A DNA stretch of 64,000 nucleotides from G963663315 sp963665165 (GTDB lineage Bacteria; Pseudomonadota; Gammaproteobacteria; Arenicellales; Poriferihabitantaceae), in assembly GCA_963665165.1 (NCBI GenBank), contig OY761989.1:1798001-1862000 (forward strand). The letters are read 5' to 3'. The translations under genes and the position numbers were made by a program. Positions 17,295 to 27,538 of the stretch are shown piece after piece (position 1 is the stretch's first letter; every line of letters begins with the position of its first letter). Below the pieces are notes generated by a model, which was given only the letters and a program-made list of their open reading frames with translations, did no database searches and was not told where the DNA came from.

Positions 17295-18758
17295 ATGGCC
17301 GATCCTGAAATGCATGAAACGCTGGATCCCGAAAACTGGGACGAAATGCGCGAACTCGGCCACCGGATGATGGATGACGCCATCGACTGGCTGCAATCCA
17401 TGGGTGAACGACCGGTCTGGCAGCGGATGCCGGAGGAAGTCACAGCCACCTTCAATCAGCCCTGCCCCGAGGAACCCGGCGACCCGGTCTCGGTATACGA
17501 GGAATTCAGGCGCAACATAATGCCCTACCCGCTAGGCAATATCCATCCACGGTTCTGGGCATGGTATATGGGGAACGGGACGGTAATGGGAGCGTTTGCC
17601 GACCTGATGGCGGCCACCATGAATTCCAATCTGGGGGGCGGATATCATTCCGCGATCCTGGTCGAGGGTCAGGTGCTGGACTGGATGAAAACGATCATGA
17701 GATATCCGCGCGAATCCAGCGGCCTGCTGGTCAGCGGCGGCTCGATGGCCAACCTGGTGGGACTGGCGGTGGCGCGCAATGACGTAGCCGGGTTTGACGT
17801 CAGGAAGAAAGGGGTGCAATCCATTGATCGTAAACTGACGGTTTACGCCTCCACCGAAGTACACAGTTGCAATCAGAAAGCGGCCGAGCTACTGGGTCTG
17901 GGCAGCGAATGTTTCAGGCGGATTCGCGTCAATGACGACTTCAGCATGAATCTCGGCGACCTTGAATCCAGGCTTGCCGATGATGTTGCGAAAGGCTTCA
18001 AACCGATCTGCGTGATCGCCACGTCCGGGACCGTCAATACCGGGGCGATGGATGATCTGGACGCCATTGCGGACATTTGCGAACGACATGACATCTGGTT
18101 TCATGTCGATGGGGCGATCGGCGCTATCGCCATGCTGTCGGATCAGGCCCAACCGCTGCTGGCGGGAATTGAACGGACGCATTCAGTCGCCCTGGACCTG
18201 CACAAATGGATGCATGTTCCGTTCGAGGCCGGCTGCGCGCTGGTCCGGGACGCCAGGGCGCACAAGGATACCTTCTCACTGATTCCGGAATACCTGCAAC
18301 AATTCACCCGTGGAATTGCGTCCGGCAGCAACTGGCCGTCTGAATACGGAGTCGAATTGAGCCGGTCCTTCCGCGCGTTGAAAATATGGATGACGATAAA
18401 GGAACACGGCACGAAAAAACTGGGGCGCATGATTTCGCGCAATCTGGACCAGGCCCGGTATCTGGAGCAATTGATCCGGGCGCATCAAAAACTGGAACTG
18501 GTCGCCCCGGTCGGTCTGGACATCGTCTGTTATCGTTTCAATCCGGGCGGGATGGACCTCGAATCACTGAACGAACTGAATCGGAGGATCCTGGTTGAAC
18601 TTCAGGAACAGGGGATTGCGGCGCCTTCCTATACGACCCTGCGGGGGCATTACTGCATCCGTGTCGCCATCGCCAACCACCGCAGCCGTAAACAGGATTT
18701 CGATGTACTGGTTGAGCAGACAGTCCGTCTGGGTGAATTACTGGCGCCTGACCGATGA
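17295..18758 (+). CDS. Group II PLP-dependent amino-acid decarboxylase-like protein
   Basis: Fold-type I PLP enzyme of the aromatic-L-amino-acid/glutamate decarboxylase group, 487 residues from ATG 17295 (an in-frame TTG at 17283 is also possible). Visible markers are VSGGSMANLVGLAVAR (cofactor-phosphate region), the active-site HVDGAIGAIA with the Asp that holds the pyridine nitrogen, and ALDLHKWMHVPFEAG with the Schiff-base Lys at about residue 304. These enzymes decarboxylate amino acids to amines, though some members are aldehyde synthases. It follows the Atg22-type transporter by about 20 bases, suggesting a decarboxylation-export unit. Substrate unknown. Confidence 0.85.
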   Translation: MADPEMHETLDPENWDEMRELGHRMMDDAIDWLQSMGERPVWQRMPEEVTATFNQPCPEEPGDPVSVYEEFRRNIMPYPLGNIHPRFWAWYMGNGTVMGAFADLMAATMNSNLGGGYHSAILVEGQVLDWMKTIMRYPRESSGLLVSGGSMANLVGLAVARNDVAGFDVRKKGVQSIDRKLTVYASTEVHSCNQKAAELLGLGSECFRRIRVNDDFSMNLGDLESRLADDVAKGFKPICVIATSGTVNTGAMDDLDAIADICERHDIWFHVDGAIGAIAMLSDQAQPLLAGIERTHSVALDLHKWMHVPFEAGCALVRDARAHKDTFSLIPEYLQQFTRGIASGSNWPSEYGVELSRSFRALKIWMTIKEHGTKKLGRMISRNLDQARYLEQLIRAHQKLELVAPVGLDIVCYRFNPGGMDLESLNELNRRILVELQEQGIAAPSYTTLRGHYCIRVAIANHRSRKQDFDVLVEQTVRLGELLAPDR

Positions 18759-19213
18759 CCATCAACCCGTATCTGCGGCACGGTAACCGGGGAGCGGAAC
18801 CTGAAACAGGTGATTGTCCCACTGCCGGTATCGATACAGGTCAGATTGGGTTTGATTGTCCCAATGTTGAGTTTTTGGCGCCCTGTATCCGGGTGCGTGC
18901 TAACCCCGCCATTTGCCACCAGCAAAGACCTGCAATCCTGCGAAAGCCCGACCTCATGCGGCGCCGAAAAGCCGGATGATCTGTCGTCGGGAAAACGGCA
19001 AATTCCGCAGTCGCTGCAACGTGATCCTGATAGCTTGACTCCGGCTTCCCGGCATTGCGGATCTGGGCGTGAAACGATCCGGGCCAGTCAGACCACCCGG
19101 ACATCAGGGCCCCGCGATATCCGCAAGATTACCTGCAACGGCAGCGGGCAGGCCAAATTCACAAACCGGGGTTTCAAGAGAGACCATATTTAAACGCAAC
19201 CTCATCTCAATAA
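18759..19213. other. 455-bp intergenic stretch without recognised gene
   Basis: Short open frames on the plus strand here (up to 127 codons) show no recognisable protein features. A weak inverted repeat TTGGG...CCCAA lies near 18848-18866. The region separates the end of the decarboxylase gene from the end of the oppositely oriented gamma-glutamyltransferase-like gene. I see no tRNA, promoter or strong terminator in it. Confidence 0.5.
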
Positions 19214-20803
19214 CTAAAATCCAATGGCGATGCCATCTTTTCGATGGTCTGATCCTCCCTGATAGCCATTTTCAGTCTTTTGGATCAATTGCGCCCCACC
19301 CATACTGAAAATCTGTTCGTTTTCGAAATCAGGGACATCGTGGCCGCGCTCCCTCAATCCAGCCCGGATACGCTGGTCATACCCCTGTTCCAGCAAAACC
19401 TGTTTTTCTTCGGTCACCTGCCATCTTGGCGCGTCACTGGCTGCCTGGGGGTTCATGCCCTGGTCACAGACGCGCTGGACGATCTGCGCATGTCCCTGCG
19501 CCTGCATGTGTCCACCCATCACGCCAAAACTCATGACCGGCAATCCGTTACGGGTAAGAAACGCCGGAATAATCGTATGGAACGGGCGCTTTCCGCCCGC
19601 CACCTGATTCGGATGACCCTCCTCCAGAGAAAATCCCGCCCCCCGGTTTTGCAGACTGATCCCGGTATCGGGAATCACGATCCCGGAGCCAAAACCACAA
19701 TAATTGCTCTGGATATACGACACCATCATGCCGGACTGGTCCGCCGTCGTGAGATAGACGGTGCCGCTCCTTGCCGGCACACCGTATCCGGGGTCCTGCG
19801 CCTTGCCCATATCGATCATTGCGGCGCGTGACGCGAGGTAGCGGTCATCCAGCAGGTCAACCGCCGCCCGGTCGATAAAATCCGGGTCTGCGACATAGCG
19901 CCGGATGTCGGCAAAGGCCAGCTTCATGGCTTCAATCTGGCAATGCAGGGCATCCACCGAATCCACTTCATACTCCAGTATCGGACTGTGCGATAAAATG
20001 CCGAGCATGATCAAGGCGCCGAGGCCCTGGCCGTTAGGCGGGATTTCATGGAGATCATAACCATGCCAGGGGTGAGAGACCGGTTCAACCCAGTCGCATC
20101 GATGCCGGTCCAGATCCGCCAACGTGAATTTTCCGCCGTCACGCCTGGATGCCGCGACGATTTTCCGCGCGAGTTCACCGCGGTAAAACGCCTCGCCCTT
20201 GCTGACCGCAATCATCGAAAGGGTGCGGGCCTGGTCCGGAAACCGGAACAGGTCACCCGGTTCCGGGGCCTTGCCGTTCGGTAAAAATGGCGCAAAATCG
20301 GGGAAAAGGGCAAACTCTTCCGGTGCAAAAGACCACAATCGCGCCGTGATCGGCGTGACCTGGAATCCGTAATCGGCATAATGGACCGCATCCTCGAACA
20401 GGGACTCGAAAGAGAGATTACCGAATTTTTCCGATAATTCGACCCAGGCGCTGACCGCGCCCGGCACGGTCACGCTATCCCAGCCGGTCAGCGGCATTTC
20501 CTTCAGGCCCATGAAATCCCGCTTGTCGAGCGCCATCGGACTTCTGCCCGACGCGTTCAGCCCATGCAATCGACCGCCATCCCAAATAATGCAAAAGGCG
20601 TCGCTGCCGATCCCGTTCATGGTGGGTTCGACTACGGTCAGGGTAATGGCCGTGGCCAGCGCGGCATCCACCGCGTTGCCTCCTCTTTTGATTGCCTGCA
20701 ACCCGGCCTGCGCTGCCAGGGGGTGGGAAGTCGCCACCATGTTCCGGCCTACCGCCGGCATGCGTTGCGAAGGCCAGGGAAACTGCTGTTTGAAAGAACT
20801 CAT
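19214..20803 (-). CDS. Gamma-glutamyltransferase family protein
   Basis: N-terminal-nucleophile hydrolase family, 529 residues. The first half has MVATSHPLAAQAGLQAIKRG and GGNAVDAALATAITLTVVEP, typical of GGT. The autoprocessing site is seen as SGTVYLTTADQSG, where the Thr after SG would become the nucleophile; this is followed by SYIQSNY. GGTs cleave gamma-glutamyl bonds such as glutathione. This member lacks an obvious signal peptide, so it belongs to the shorter GGT-like branch and may act in the cytoplasm. It overlaps the EamA transporter gene by 4 bases, suggesting coupling of hydrolysis with transport. Confidence 0.9.
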   Translation of the reverse strand: MSSFKQQFPWPSQRMPAVGRNMVATSHPLAAQAGLQAIKRGGNAVDAALATAITLTVVEPTMNGIGSDAFCIIWDGGRLHGLNASGRSPMALDKRDFMGLKEMPLTGWDSVTVPGAVSAWVELSEKFGNLSFESLFEDAVHYADYGFQVTPITARLWSFAPEEFALFPDFAPFLPNGKAPEPGDLFRFPDQARTLSMIAVSKGEAFYRGELARKIVAASRRDGGKFTLADLDRHRCDWVEPVSHPWHGYDLHEIPPNGQGLGALIMLGILSHSPILEYEVDSVDALHCQIEAMKLAFADIRRYVADPDFIDRAAVDLLDDRYLASRAAMIDMGKAQDPGYGVPARSGTVYLTTADQSGMMVSYIQSNYCGFGSGIVIPDTGISLQNRGAGFSLEEGHPNQVAGGKRPFHTIIPAFLTRNGLPVMSFGVMGGHMQAQGHAQIVQRVCDQGMNPQAASDAPRWQVTEEKQVLLEQGYDQRIRAGLRERGHDVPDFENEQIFSMGGAQLIQKTENGYQGGSDHRKDGIAIGF

Positions 20804-21693
20804 GATGATGCGGCGCCCGACTTGCGTTCACTCCGGATTGCGATCAGGCTGTATGTTATCACCGAAACCAGGACGATGGCGCTCCCCCAGAGAGTATAAC
20901 TGCTGGGAACCTCATTGACCCCGATCCACACCCAGAGCGGATTCAGAACCGACTCGCTCATTGAAAACAAGGCGACTTCCGCCGCTGGAATCAGGCGTGT
21001 GCCCACGGTGAGAAACAAAAAACCCAGGCCAAGCTGGAAAGAGCCCAACAGCATGCAGATCACCAGGTCATGCAGGCTGATGTCGATATCGCCCACCATC
21101 GCGGCCGCGATGACAAAAGTGACCAGGCCGGACAGTCCGGTAGCGGGGATCATGTCGATATGTTTGCTGGATCGCAGGAGCAACAGGTAGAACGTGAACA
21201 GGAAGACCATCAACAATGCCAGCAGGTTGCCGAACATGCCGCCGCTGATCAGGCCGTCCAGGAACATCAGGCCAATACCGATCACCGAAGTGAACATCGC
21301 CGCCAGACTCCAGGCGCTGACTTTTTCCTTCAGGAACAGCCACGCCATCAGCGCGGTGACCAGAGGAGCTGAACCGACAATGAACACCACATTGGCGACG
21401 GTGGTATGGAGCATCGCAAAAATGTAACAGACCGAACCCAGTCCAAGTAGAGTGGCCGCCAGGAGTCCCTTGAGGCCCACCGCCCGGTAGACCGCGAATG
21501 TCTTTCTGCGGTAGCGAAACAGCATGATTGTCCCGATCGTGATAAAGAACGTGAGTGAACGAAACAGGATTACCTGCCATCCGTCTGCACGGTCCATACT
21601 GCGCAGCATGATCCCGGAAGTACTGAGGAATACCCCGCCTGCAAAGACAATCAGGATTCCGATCAGGTATCGATTTTGCAGGATTCCGGTCAA
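20800..21693 (-). CDS. DMT-superfamily (EamA) transporter
   Basis: A 297-residue inner-membrane protein with ten predicted helices in two EamA halves. Typical phrases are GVFLSTSGIMLRSMD in the first half and ALFSMSESVLNPLWVWIGVNEVPS in the second. The family exports metabolites and amino acids, or takes them up; direction and substrate cannot be read here. Its stop overlaps the start of the gamma-glutamyltransferase-like gene by 4 bases, so the two are likely translated together. It lies 26 bases after the RND pump gene. Confidence 0.88.
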   Translation of the reverse strand: MTGILQNRYLIGILIVFAGGVFLSTSGIMLRSMDRADGWQVILFRSLTFFITIGTIMLFRYRRKTFAVYRAVGLKGLLAATLLGLGSVCYIFAMLHTTVANVVFIVGSAPLVTALMAWLFLKEKVSAWSLAAMFTSVIGIGLMFLDGLISGGMFGNLLALLMVFLFTFYLLLLRSSKHIDMIPATGLSGLVTFVIAAAMVGDIDISLHDLVICMLLGSFQLGLGFLFLTVGTRLIPAAEVALFSMSESVLNPLWVWIGVNEVPSSYTLWGSAIVLVSVITYSLIAIRSERKSGAASS

Positions 21694-21719
21694 GGTTGAA
21701 TCAGGGCTCGAGTCGGATT

Positions 21720-24700
21720 TCAGATTTCCTGGCCCGCTTCCGCGTCCGGGCTCCGGGCTTTGCCCTGCTGGCGCTTGCGTTCAATCGGGACGACGATCAG
21801 TGACATCATGGGGGGGACGATAAGCAGCGTGATCATAGCGGAAAGGCTGAGTCCGCCGACCACGACAGAACCGAGGCCGCGATAAAGCTCGGAACCGGCC
21901 CCCGGAAACAACACCAGGGGCAACATGCCGAAAACGCTGGTCAGCGTAGACATGAAAATGGGGCGGATGCGGTTTCGTGTCGCCCTTTTGATGGCCTCGG
22001 TCTCTTCAACGCCTTCAATGCGGATATGGTACAGCGTCTGGTGCACCAGCAGAATCGCGTTGTTCACCACGATACCGATCAGAATGACGAAACCAAGCAT
22101 GGTCAGCATATCGAGAGGCTGCAGGGTGGTCAGGTTGAGCAACGCGAGCCCGCCCGCGCCGCCGGCCGCGGCGACCGGCACGGAAAGCATGATGATCAAT
22201 GGATAGACAAAGCTCTCGAACAGGACTGCCATGACCAGAAACACGATGATAAGGGAGAGCATCATATTAATGGCCATCGCGTTACGGGTTTCCACCAGCT
22301 TGTCAGCCGTCCCGGAAATGGTGAGCTGGATATCATCCGGGATGCCCTCTTCTTTCAGCGGATCGATGACCTGTTCGCGCAGCAGATCAATCGCCGACTC
22401 CAGGGCAAGGTCGGGACTCGGACGAATTTCCAGGGTAATGGTGCGGAAACTCTCGCGGTGACGGATCTCGGTCGGCCCGGCAGTGACGACTGATTCCGCG
22501 AGAGAGGAAACCGGAATGATCTGGCCGCCCGGAGTGACCACGGGCAGGTTGCCAATGCCCTGGGTCTGGTAGACGCTGTTTTCGTCGCCCTTCAGGACAA
22601 TGTCCATCAATCTGCCGTCAATCGTGGATTGGGTCACCCGCAAACCATCGTTGAAGGTATCGATGGTCCGGGCAAGTTCAGTCGCGGTAACCCCGCTGTC
22701 GCTTAACCTCAGGCGATCCGGAATGATCCTGACCTCAGGCGCTCCCAGTTCCAGTCCGGGAACGGGCTTCCATTCATGACCCTGTTCACGGGGAAACGTT
22801 GCCGCGATCCTGCCAAACGCCCGGTTGGCAGTCTGGAAGATCCTGTCAAAATCCGGCCCCGAAATATCCAGTTCGATTTTCCGGCCTCCCCCTACCCCGC
22901 GGCCAAAAATCGAAGGCTGGGTGATAAAACCGAATGTACCGGGCTCCCGGAAAACAGGTCTTTGCAGCACCGGCTTGAGTTCCGATATCCTTTCCGCTTC
23001 GATGGCGGTGATGCCAAGTATGGTTTGGCCACGGAAAGCGACATAAAAGAAACGTTCGATTTTCGGCAGGCCATCCGATCCCGGTTCGGGACCGGTTTCC
23101 GAAGCCCATAACGGCCTGATTTCAGACTCGATCCCCTGGGCGATATTCCGGGTCGTCTCCAGGTTATAGCCCGGCGGCGGCACGACAAAACCCAGCAGAA
23201 GGTTGCGGTTGCCTTCCGGCAGGTATTCCAGCTTCGGCAGGGCGTGATAAGCGCCGGCGCTGGCAGCCAGCGTAATGGCAATTGTAACCAGCAACGCCTT
23301 GATCCGGCTTTTTACCACGACGCCGACAAACCGGATAATCAGGCGGGCAAACTGGCGGGCCAGCCAGTCAACCACCGGAATGCCTGCCCGGTGATAAGTC
23401 ACGGCATTGGGACCATACCCCCCGGTTCTCTTGAAAAACCGTTTTGACATGGCTGGAATCAGGGTAATCGACACAAGCAGGGAAAGCAGCACCGAGACCG
23501 AAATGGCGACCGCAATATCACGGAACAACTGTCCGGCCTCCAGTTCCATCACCAGGATCGGTATGAACACCATGACCGTGGTCAAGGCTGAAACCAGCAC
23601 CGCGCCCCAGACCTGTTTGGCGCCCAGGTAGGCCGCCCTGGCATTCGAATAACCCTGTTCCTTCAGGCGGTAGATATTCTCCAGCACGATGATCGCGGCA
23701 TCCACCACCATGCCCACTGCAAAAGCGAGACCCGCCAGCGAAATCACGTTGATCGACCGCCCGAGGGCCGCCATCGCGACGAATGCGCCAATCACCGAAA
23801 TCGGGATCGACAAGGAAATCACCAGCGTCGCGCGAAAGGAGCGAAGGAACAGCAACAGGATCAACGCCGCCAGTGAGCCTCCAACCCAGATATTCTGCCG
23901 CACCAGATCTATCGCCGAATTGATATAAACCGTCTCATCGTAAACCTGCTGGAGTTTCAGGCCCGCATTGGGAATCGCGTACTGGTTCAATTCATGGATT
24001 GATTCTTTCAACCCGGCCATGATTTCGATGACGTTGGCCCCGGTCTGCCGCTCGGCGCTCATTGCAATCGCGGAGTTGCCAAGCACCCGGATACTGGAGG
24101 TGGGTTCCTTGTAACCGAATTGAACCGTAGCCACGTCAGACAACGACACCCGATCCAGCGCCCCCGCGTTGTCCGAGCTTCTGATCAATACATCACGAAT
24201 GATTTCCAGATTGCTCAATTCTCCTTCGGTACGCACCACGTAGCGTCTCTTGCCCTCATCGATACTGCCGGCGCCAACAGACACATTGGCGTTGCGGAGC
24301 GCCGCCACCAGGTCTGTGACCGTCAGTTGAAAGCGCGCCAGCAAATTGGGATCGACGATAATGTGGATTTCCCGCTCACTGCCGCCATAGACATTGATCT
24401 TGCCGATGCCGGGAACCCGTTCCAACCGTTCCTTTACGACATTGTCAATGAAATCGCCGTATTCATGAATCGGCCGCTGATTCCCCTCCAGCCGATGCAG
24501 GGTCATCCATGCAATCGAATTGTCCTCGCTGCCAGCCGTATCCAGAGTGGGCTGATCCGCTTCATCGGGGTAATCCGGTACCCGGTCCAGCCGGTTTGCC
24601 ACCAGCAGCAGAGCGCGGTCCATGTTGGTGCCAACCTTGAATTCCAGGCTGATCCGGCTTTGTCCCTGCAGCGCCCGGCTGGTAATGGATTCCAGGCCCT

Positions 24701-24923
24701 CAAGGCCGGCGAACTCCTCTTCCTGCTGATTGACCAGTTCCCGTTCGATTTCCGCCGGCGCCGCTCCGAACCAGTTGGTGGTGACGGTAATCACCGGTCG
24801 ATTGACATCCGGAGCCAACTGGATCGGGATCGTGGTCAACGCGACCAGGCCAAACAGGATCACCAGCAACACTGCGGCCACCACCGCGGTCGGACGGTCG
24901 ATGGCGGCGCGAATGATATTCAT
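21720..24923 (-). CDS. RND-family efflux transporter permease
   Basis: Proton-driven inner-membrane pump of 1067 residues, the usual size for AcrB-like proteins, with twelve helices and two large periplasmic loops. The N-terminus MNIIRAAIDRPTAV and the helix-4 sequence GMVVDAAIIVLENIYRL are clear. Only the first of the two adjacent relay Asp residues of AcrB is kept (DA instead of DD), which is common in divergent HAE-type pumps. The periplasmic adaptor gene precedes it with a 4-base overlap. No outer-membrane channel gene is near. Substrate unknown. Confidence 0.95.
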   Translation of the reverse strand: MNIIRAAIDRPTAVVAAVLLVILFGLVALTTIPIQLAPDVNRPVITVTTNWFGAAPAEIERELVNQQEEEFAGLEGLESITSRALQGQSRISLEFKVGTNMDRALLLVANRLDRVPDYPDEADQPTLDTAGSEDNSIAWMTLHRLEGNQRPIHEYGDFIDNVVKERLERVPGIGKINVYGGSEREIHIIVDPNLLARFQLTVTDLVAALRNANVSVGAGSIDEGKRRYVVRTEGELSNLEIIRDVLIRSSDNAGALDRVSLSDVATVQFGYKEPTSSIRVLGNSAIAMSAERQTGANVIEIMAGLKESIHELNQYAIPNAGLKLQQVYDETVYINSAIDLVRQNIWVGGSLAALILLLFLRSFRATLVISLSIPISVIGAFVAMAALGRSINVISLAGLAFAVGMVVDAAIIVLENIYRLKEQGYSNARAAYLGAKQVWGAVLVSALTTVMVFIPILVMELEAGQLFRDIAVAISVSVLLSLLVSITLIPAMSKRFFKRTGGYGPNAVTYHRAGIPVVDWLARQFARLIIRFVGVVVKSRIKALLVTIAITLAASAGAYHALPKLEYLPEGNRNLLLGFVVPPPGYNLETTRNIAQGIESEIRPLWASETGPEPGSDGLPKIERFFYVAFRGQTILGITAIEAERISELKPVLQRPVFREPGTFGFITQPSIFGRGVGGGRKIELDISGPDFDRIFQTANRAFGRIAATFPREQGHEWKPVPGLELGAPEVRIIPDRLRLSDSGVTATELARTIDTFNDGLRVTQSTIDGRLMDIVLKGDENSVYQTQGIGNLPVVTPGGQIIPVSSLAESVVTAGPTEIRHRESFRTITLEIRPSPDLALESAIDLLREQVIDPLKEEGIPDDIQLTISGTADKLVETRNAMAINMMLSLIIVFLVMAVLFESFVYPLIIMLSVPVAAAGGAGGLALLNLTTLQPLDMLTMLGFVILIGIVVNNAILLVHQTLYHIRIEGVEETEAIKRATRNRIRPIFMSTLTSVFGMLPLVLFPGAGSELYRGLGSVVVGGLSLSAMITLLIVPPMMSLIVVPIERKRQQGKARSPDAEAGQEI

Positions 24924-26038
24924 TGCGGCTCCGCGATACGGACGGCCTGCCCCGGCCTCAGTCTCTCATTTCCCCGTACCACAACCAGTTCCCCCTCGGC
25001 CAGACCGGCCAGGACCTCTACCCGGTTTCCCGTGGAATAACCGGTTTCCAGTTCCCGGATTTCCACCGAGTCGGGTTGCGCCTCTTCCGGGTCCTTGACC
25101 ACGACATAGACGATATTCCCCTGCCCGCGCCGGATAATACCGTCCTTGTGCGCGGTCAGGATTTCACGCACATCGGACACCGGAACATAGACGGTCACAC
25201 TTTGCTCGTTCGCAAGATCGCCGGCCCCGGTCCCGAGAATCGGTTCGAACCGGACCCGCCTGGTCCGTGTACGGGGATTCTCTTCAGGTATGATTGCCCG
25301 CATTGCAGCCTTGTGCCGGCTTCCGTTTTCCAACTCGATCCGCACCATGAAGCCCGGCGACAGACCCTTTAACTGAGCGGCCGGAATGTCAGCCTCAAGT
25401 TCAAGGCGCCGGTCCGATATCATCCGGAAAACAGGCTGTCCGACTTGCAGGTAATTACCGACCTCGGTCAGTTTCCCGGTAATGGTTCCGTCGAATGGCG
25501 CCCGGATGGTCGCGTTCTCATGCGCCAGCGCGGCAATTTCAAAAGACACCCTGCTGCTGCGGATTCCCGCTTCCGCTTCATTAACCCGCGAGTAGGCTAT
25601 ATTCTGTTGTTGCAAGGCATCATCGAGGGCGGCCTGACTGATTGCCGCCGACCCCTTCAGGGCTTTCAGCCGCTCCACTTCCTGCCCGGCCAGGGCAAGC
25701 TGGGCATTAACGGTCTTCAGTCGCGCCTGGGCTTCGATCAATGCCGATTCGGCCTGCTTTTTGCGGAGTCCCGGATTGGCCGTGTCGAGGCGCGCCAACA
25801 CCTGGCCCACCGACACGACATCTCCGGGGGCAACCAGAATTTCGGCAACCGGGCCACTGATACGCACAGCGACAGTGCCGGACTGTTTGGCGACCAGCCG
25901 CCCCAGTATCGGCACCGTCTGGGTGAACTGCTCGGAAATCACTGCGTCAACCGAAACCAGCGCCGCATGTTGGGCATATACGCCGGAAACCCAGGGCAGA
26001 GTCAGAATAAACAGGCAACGGATCAGGTTTTTGTACAA
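24920..26038 (-). CDS. RND efflux periplasmic adaptor (HlyD/AcrA family)
   Basis: Membrane-fusion protein linking the pump to an outer-membrane channel, 372 residues. It has a signal peptide ending about ...SGVYAQ, a biotinyl-lipoyl half motif (VRISGPVAEILVAPGDVVSVGQVL), a helical hairpin (about 95-165) and a second lipoyl half (ATIRAPFDGTITG), then beta-barrel and membrane-proximal domains. The helical hairpin is short. It lies 10 bases after the mscS-type gene and overlaps the pump gene by 4 bases. Confidence 0.93.
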   Translation of the reverse strand: MYKNLIRCLFILTLPWVSGVYAQHAALVSVDAVISEQFTQTVPILGRLVAKQSGTVAVRISGPVAEILVAPGDVVSVGQVLARLDTANPGLRKKQAESALIEAQARLKTVNAQLALAGQEVERLKALKGSAAISQAALDDALQQQNIAYSRVNEAEAGIRSSRVSFEIAALAHENATIRAPFDGTITGKLTEVGNYLQVGQPVFRMISDRRLELEADIPAAQLKGLSPGFMVRIELENGSRHKAAMRAIIPEENPRTRTRRVRFEPILGTGAGDLANEQSVTVYVPVSDVREILTAHKDGIIRRGQGNIVYVVVKDPEEAQPDSVEIRELETGYSTGNRVEVLAGLAEGELVVVRGNERLRPGQAVRIAEPQ

Positions 26039-26047
26039 GACGGTATC

Positions 26048-27202
26048 TCAGCTCGTGACAGAGCCGCCCTGCAGGTAGATATCCCGCTTGGGGTAAGGAA
26101 TTTCCAGGTCATGCTCCCGGAATGCCTGGCGGGTCGCCAGATAAAGCTGATGCAACGTCCGTCCGCGCAGCGCGGGTTCATCGATCCAGCACAGCAGTTC
26201 AATGTTGATCCCGCTGTCCGCAAAGCCGCGCACACGCACCGAGGCTTCCGGCTCCTTGCATACGCCTGGATGGTTATCCGCAACCTCCCTCAATACAACG
26301 CACACCTCTTCGAGATCAGCGTCGTATGAGGCCTGGACACTGAGACGCAGGCGCAATTTGCTCGAAGGGCCGCCGGTTTCGTTGACGATTTTCGCGTTGC
26401 CGATGACCCCGTTTGGAATAATGACTTCGATCTGGTCGCGGGTGAGCAGCCGGGTACTGCGCAAACCGATATGCGTCACCTTGCCGCGCTCGCCGGTATC
26501 CAGATTGACGTAGTCACCCAGCTTGTAAGGCATGTCGGCGATAATGAAAAAACCCGAGAACAGGTTGGCCAGCGTGTCCTTGGCGGCAAATCCGATGGCG
26601 ATACCGGCGATGCCGGCCGAGGCCAGAAACCCGACCGGGTTGATACCCCACAGGACAAACAGGGCATAAACGCCGACCAGGATAATCAGGACCTTGAATA
26701 CGATACTGAGCAAGGGTTTGCTTTGGTCATTGATCAGTGTGACGCGGTTATTGGCCGACATCGCAGAAGTAAGAGCGCTCACCAGGCGAAATCCGAAACC
26801 CAGCCAGACCAGAATGAGAACCGAACCGGTCACCAGAACGGCGATATCCGCGATCGCGCTATCCGGCCAACTGGAGGACAGGGCGATAATCAGGCCCACA
26901 CAGACAACGGTGACGAAAACCGGCTGGTTCAGCATGGTGATGATCTGGCTGTCTGCGACCCCGGACAGACGCGCCGCGAGTTTCCGGCCCACCGTGTTCA
27001 GCACGAATCGGCGAATGACATAAGCCAGCAGCCAGAACAGCAGCGCAATGGTGACAGCCTGGACAATCGGATACGCATCCAGAAAGTGCCAGTAAGGTTG
27101 CAGGCGGTCGGGCAACAGTTCCACAAATGCCGGCAGTTCGGCAGCCAGATCAACCGGCGTCAGTTCTGTTGTCTTTTCCGTACTTTGCTGGCTATCGGCC
27201 AT
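26048..27202 (-). CDS. MscS-family mechanosensitive ion channel
   Basis: Small-conductance mechanosensitive channel family, 384 residues from ATG 27202. The frame extends to 27241, but a promoter whose start point would fall at about 27236 makes the upstream Met unlikely. Several membrane helices precede the pore helix and the beta domain with ASAGIAGIAIGFAAKDTLAN and GDYVNL...GKVTHIGLRSTRLLTRD, all typical of MscS. Such channels release solutes on osmotic downshock. Sharing a run with an RND pump is unusual but may only reflect the same strand and short spacing. Confidence 0.93.
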   Translation of the reverse strand: MADSQQSTEKTTELTPVDLAAELPAFVELLPDRLQPYWHFLDAYPIVQAVTIALLFWLLAYVIRRFVLNTVGRKLAARLSGVADSQIITMLNQPVFVTVVCVGLIIALSSSWPDSAIADIAVLVTGSVLILVWLGFGFRLVSALTSAMSANNRVTLINDQSKPLLSIVFKVLIILVGVYALFVLWGINPVGFLASAGIAGIAIGFAAKDTLANLFSGFFIIADMPYKLGDYVNLDTGERGKVTHIGLRSTRLLTRDQIEVIIPNGVIGNAKIVNETGGPSSKLRLRLSVQASYDADLEEVCVVLREVADNHPGVCKEPEASVRVRGFADSGINIELLCWIDEPALRGRTLHQLYLATRQAFREHDLEIPYPKRDIYLQGGSVTS

Positions 27203-27243
27203 CGAATCCGAATCCCGGTCATGCGTGTTGAGTATGAACAAAG

Positions 27244-27273
27244 AGTATAAAGCACATTCCGATCAGGGTACAA
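27244..27273 (-). promoter_or_regulatory. Candidate promoter for the mscS-RND-eamA-ggt run
   Basis: Minus strand: TTGTAC (27268-27273) and TATACT (27244-27249) separated by 18 bases. It would drive the mscS-type gene and possibly the four same-strand genes after it. The predicted transcript start (about 27236) lies just inside the longest mscS frame, supporting the start at 27202. Confidence 0.55.
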
Positions 27274-27538
27274 ACACCCCGACGTCATCCCCGCATCTTC
27301 TCATCTCATCCCTCTCCCTGGACAGTAACCGTTCGAGCAAGCCATAGGGTCGACCTCTTGCGAATTTGCTCTCAATGGCGACCGAGTAACCGACGAAGCG
27401 CCCCCTCATCTCCATCGGGACTTGGGGCAGAAAGTGGAGATTACTCGTGGGGGCGGAACGATATGGTCGGGTTCTCCAGCTACGTAAAGGGATTTCACGG
27501 CCGGCGAGACATAGATCGAAGTCAGATTCAAACTGCGG

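Noticed and set aside
24120..25040. A 306-codon plus-strand frame opposite the RND genes
   Set aside because: It spans the junction of pump and adaptor genes on the other strand and has no protein signature.
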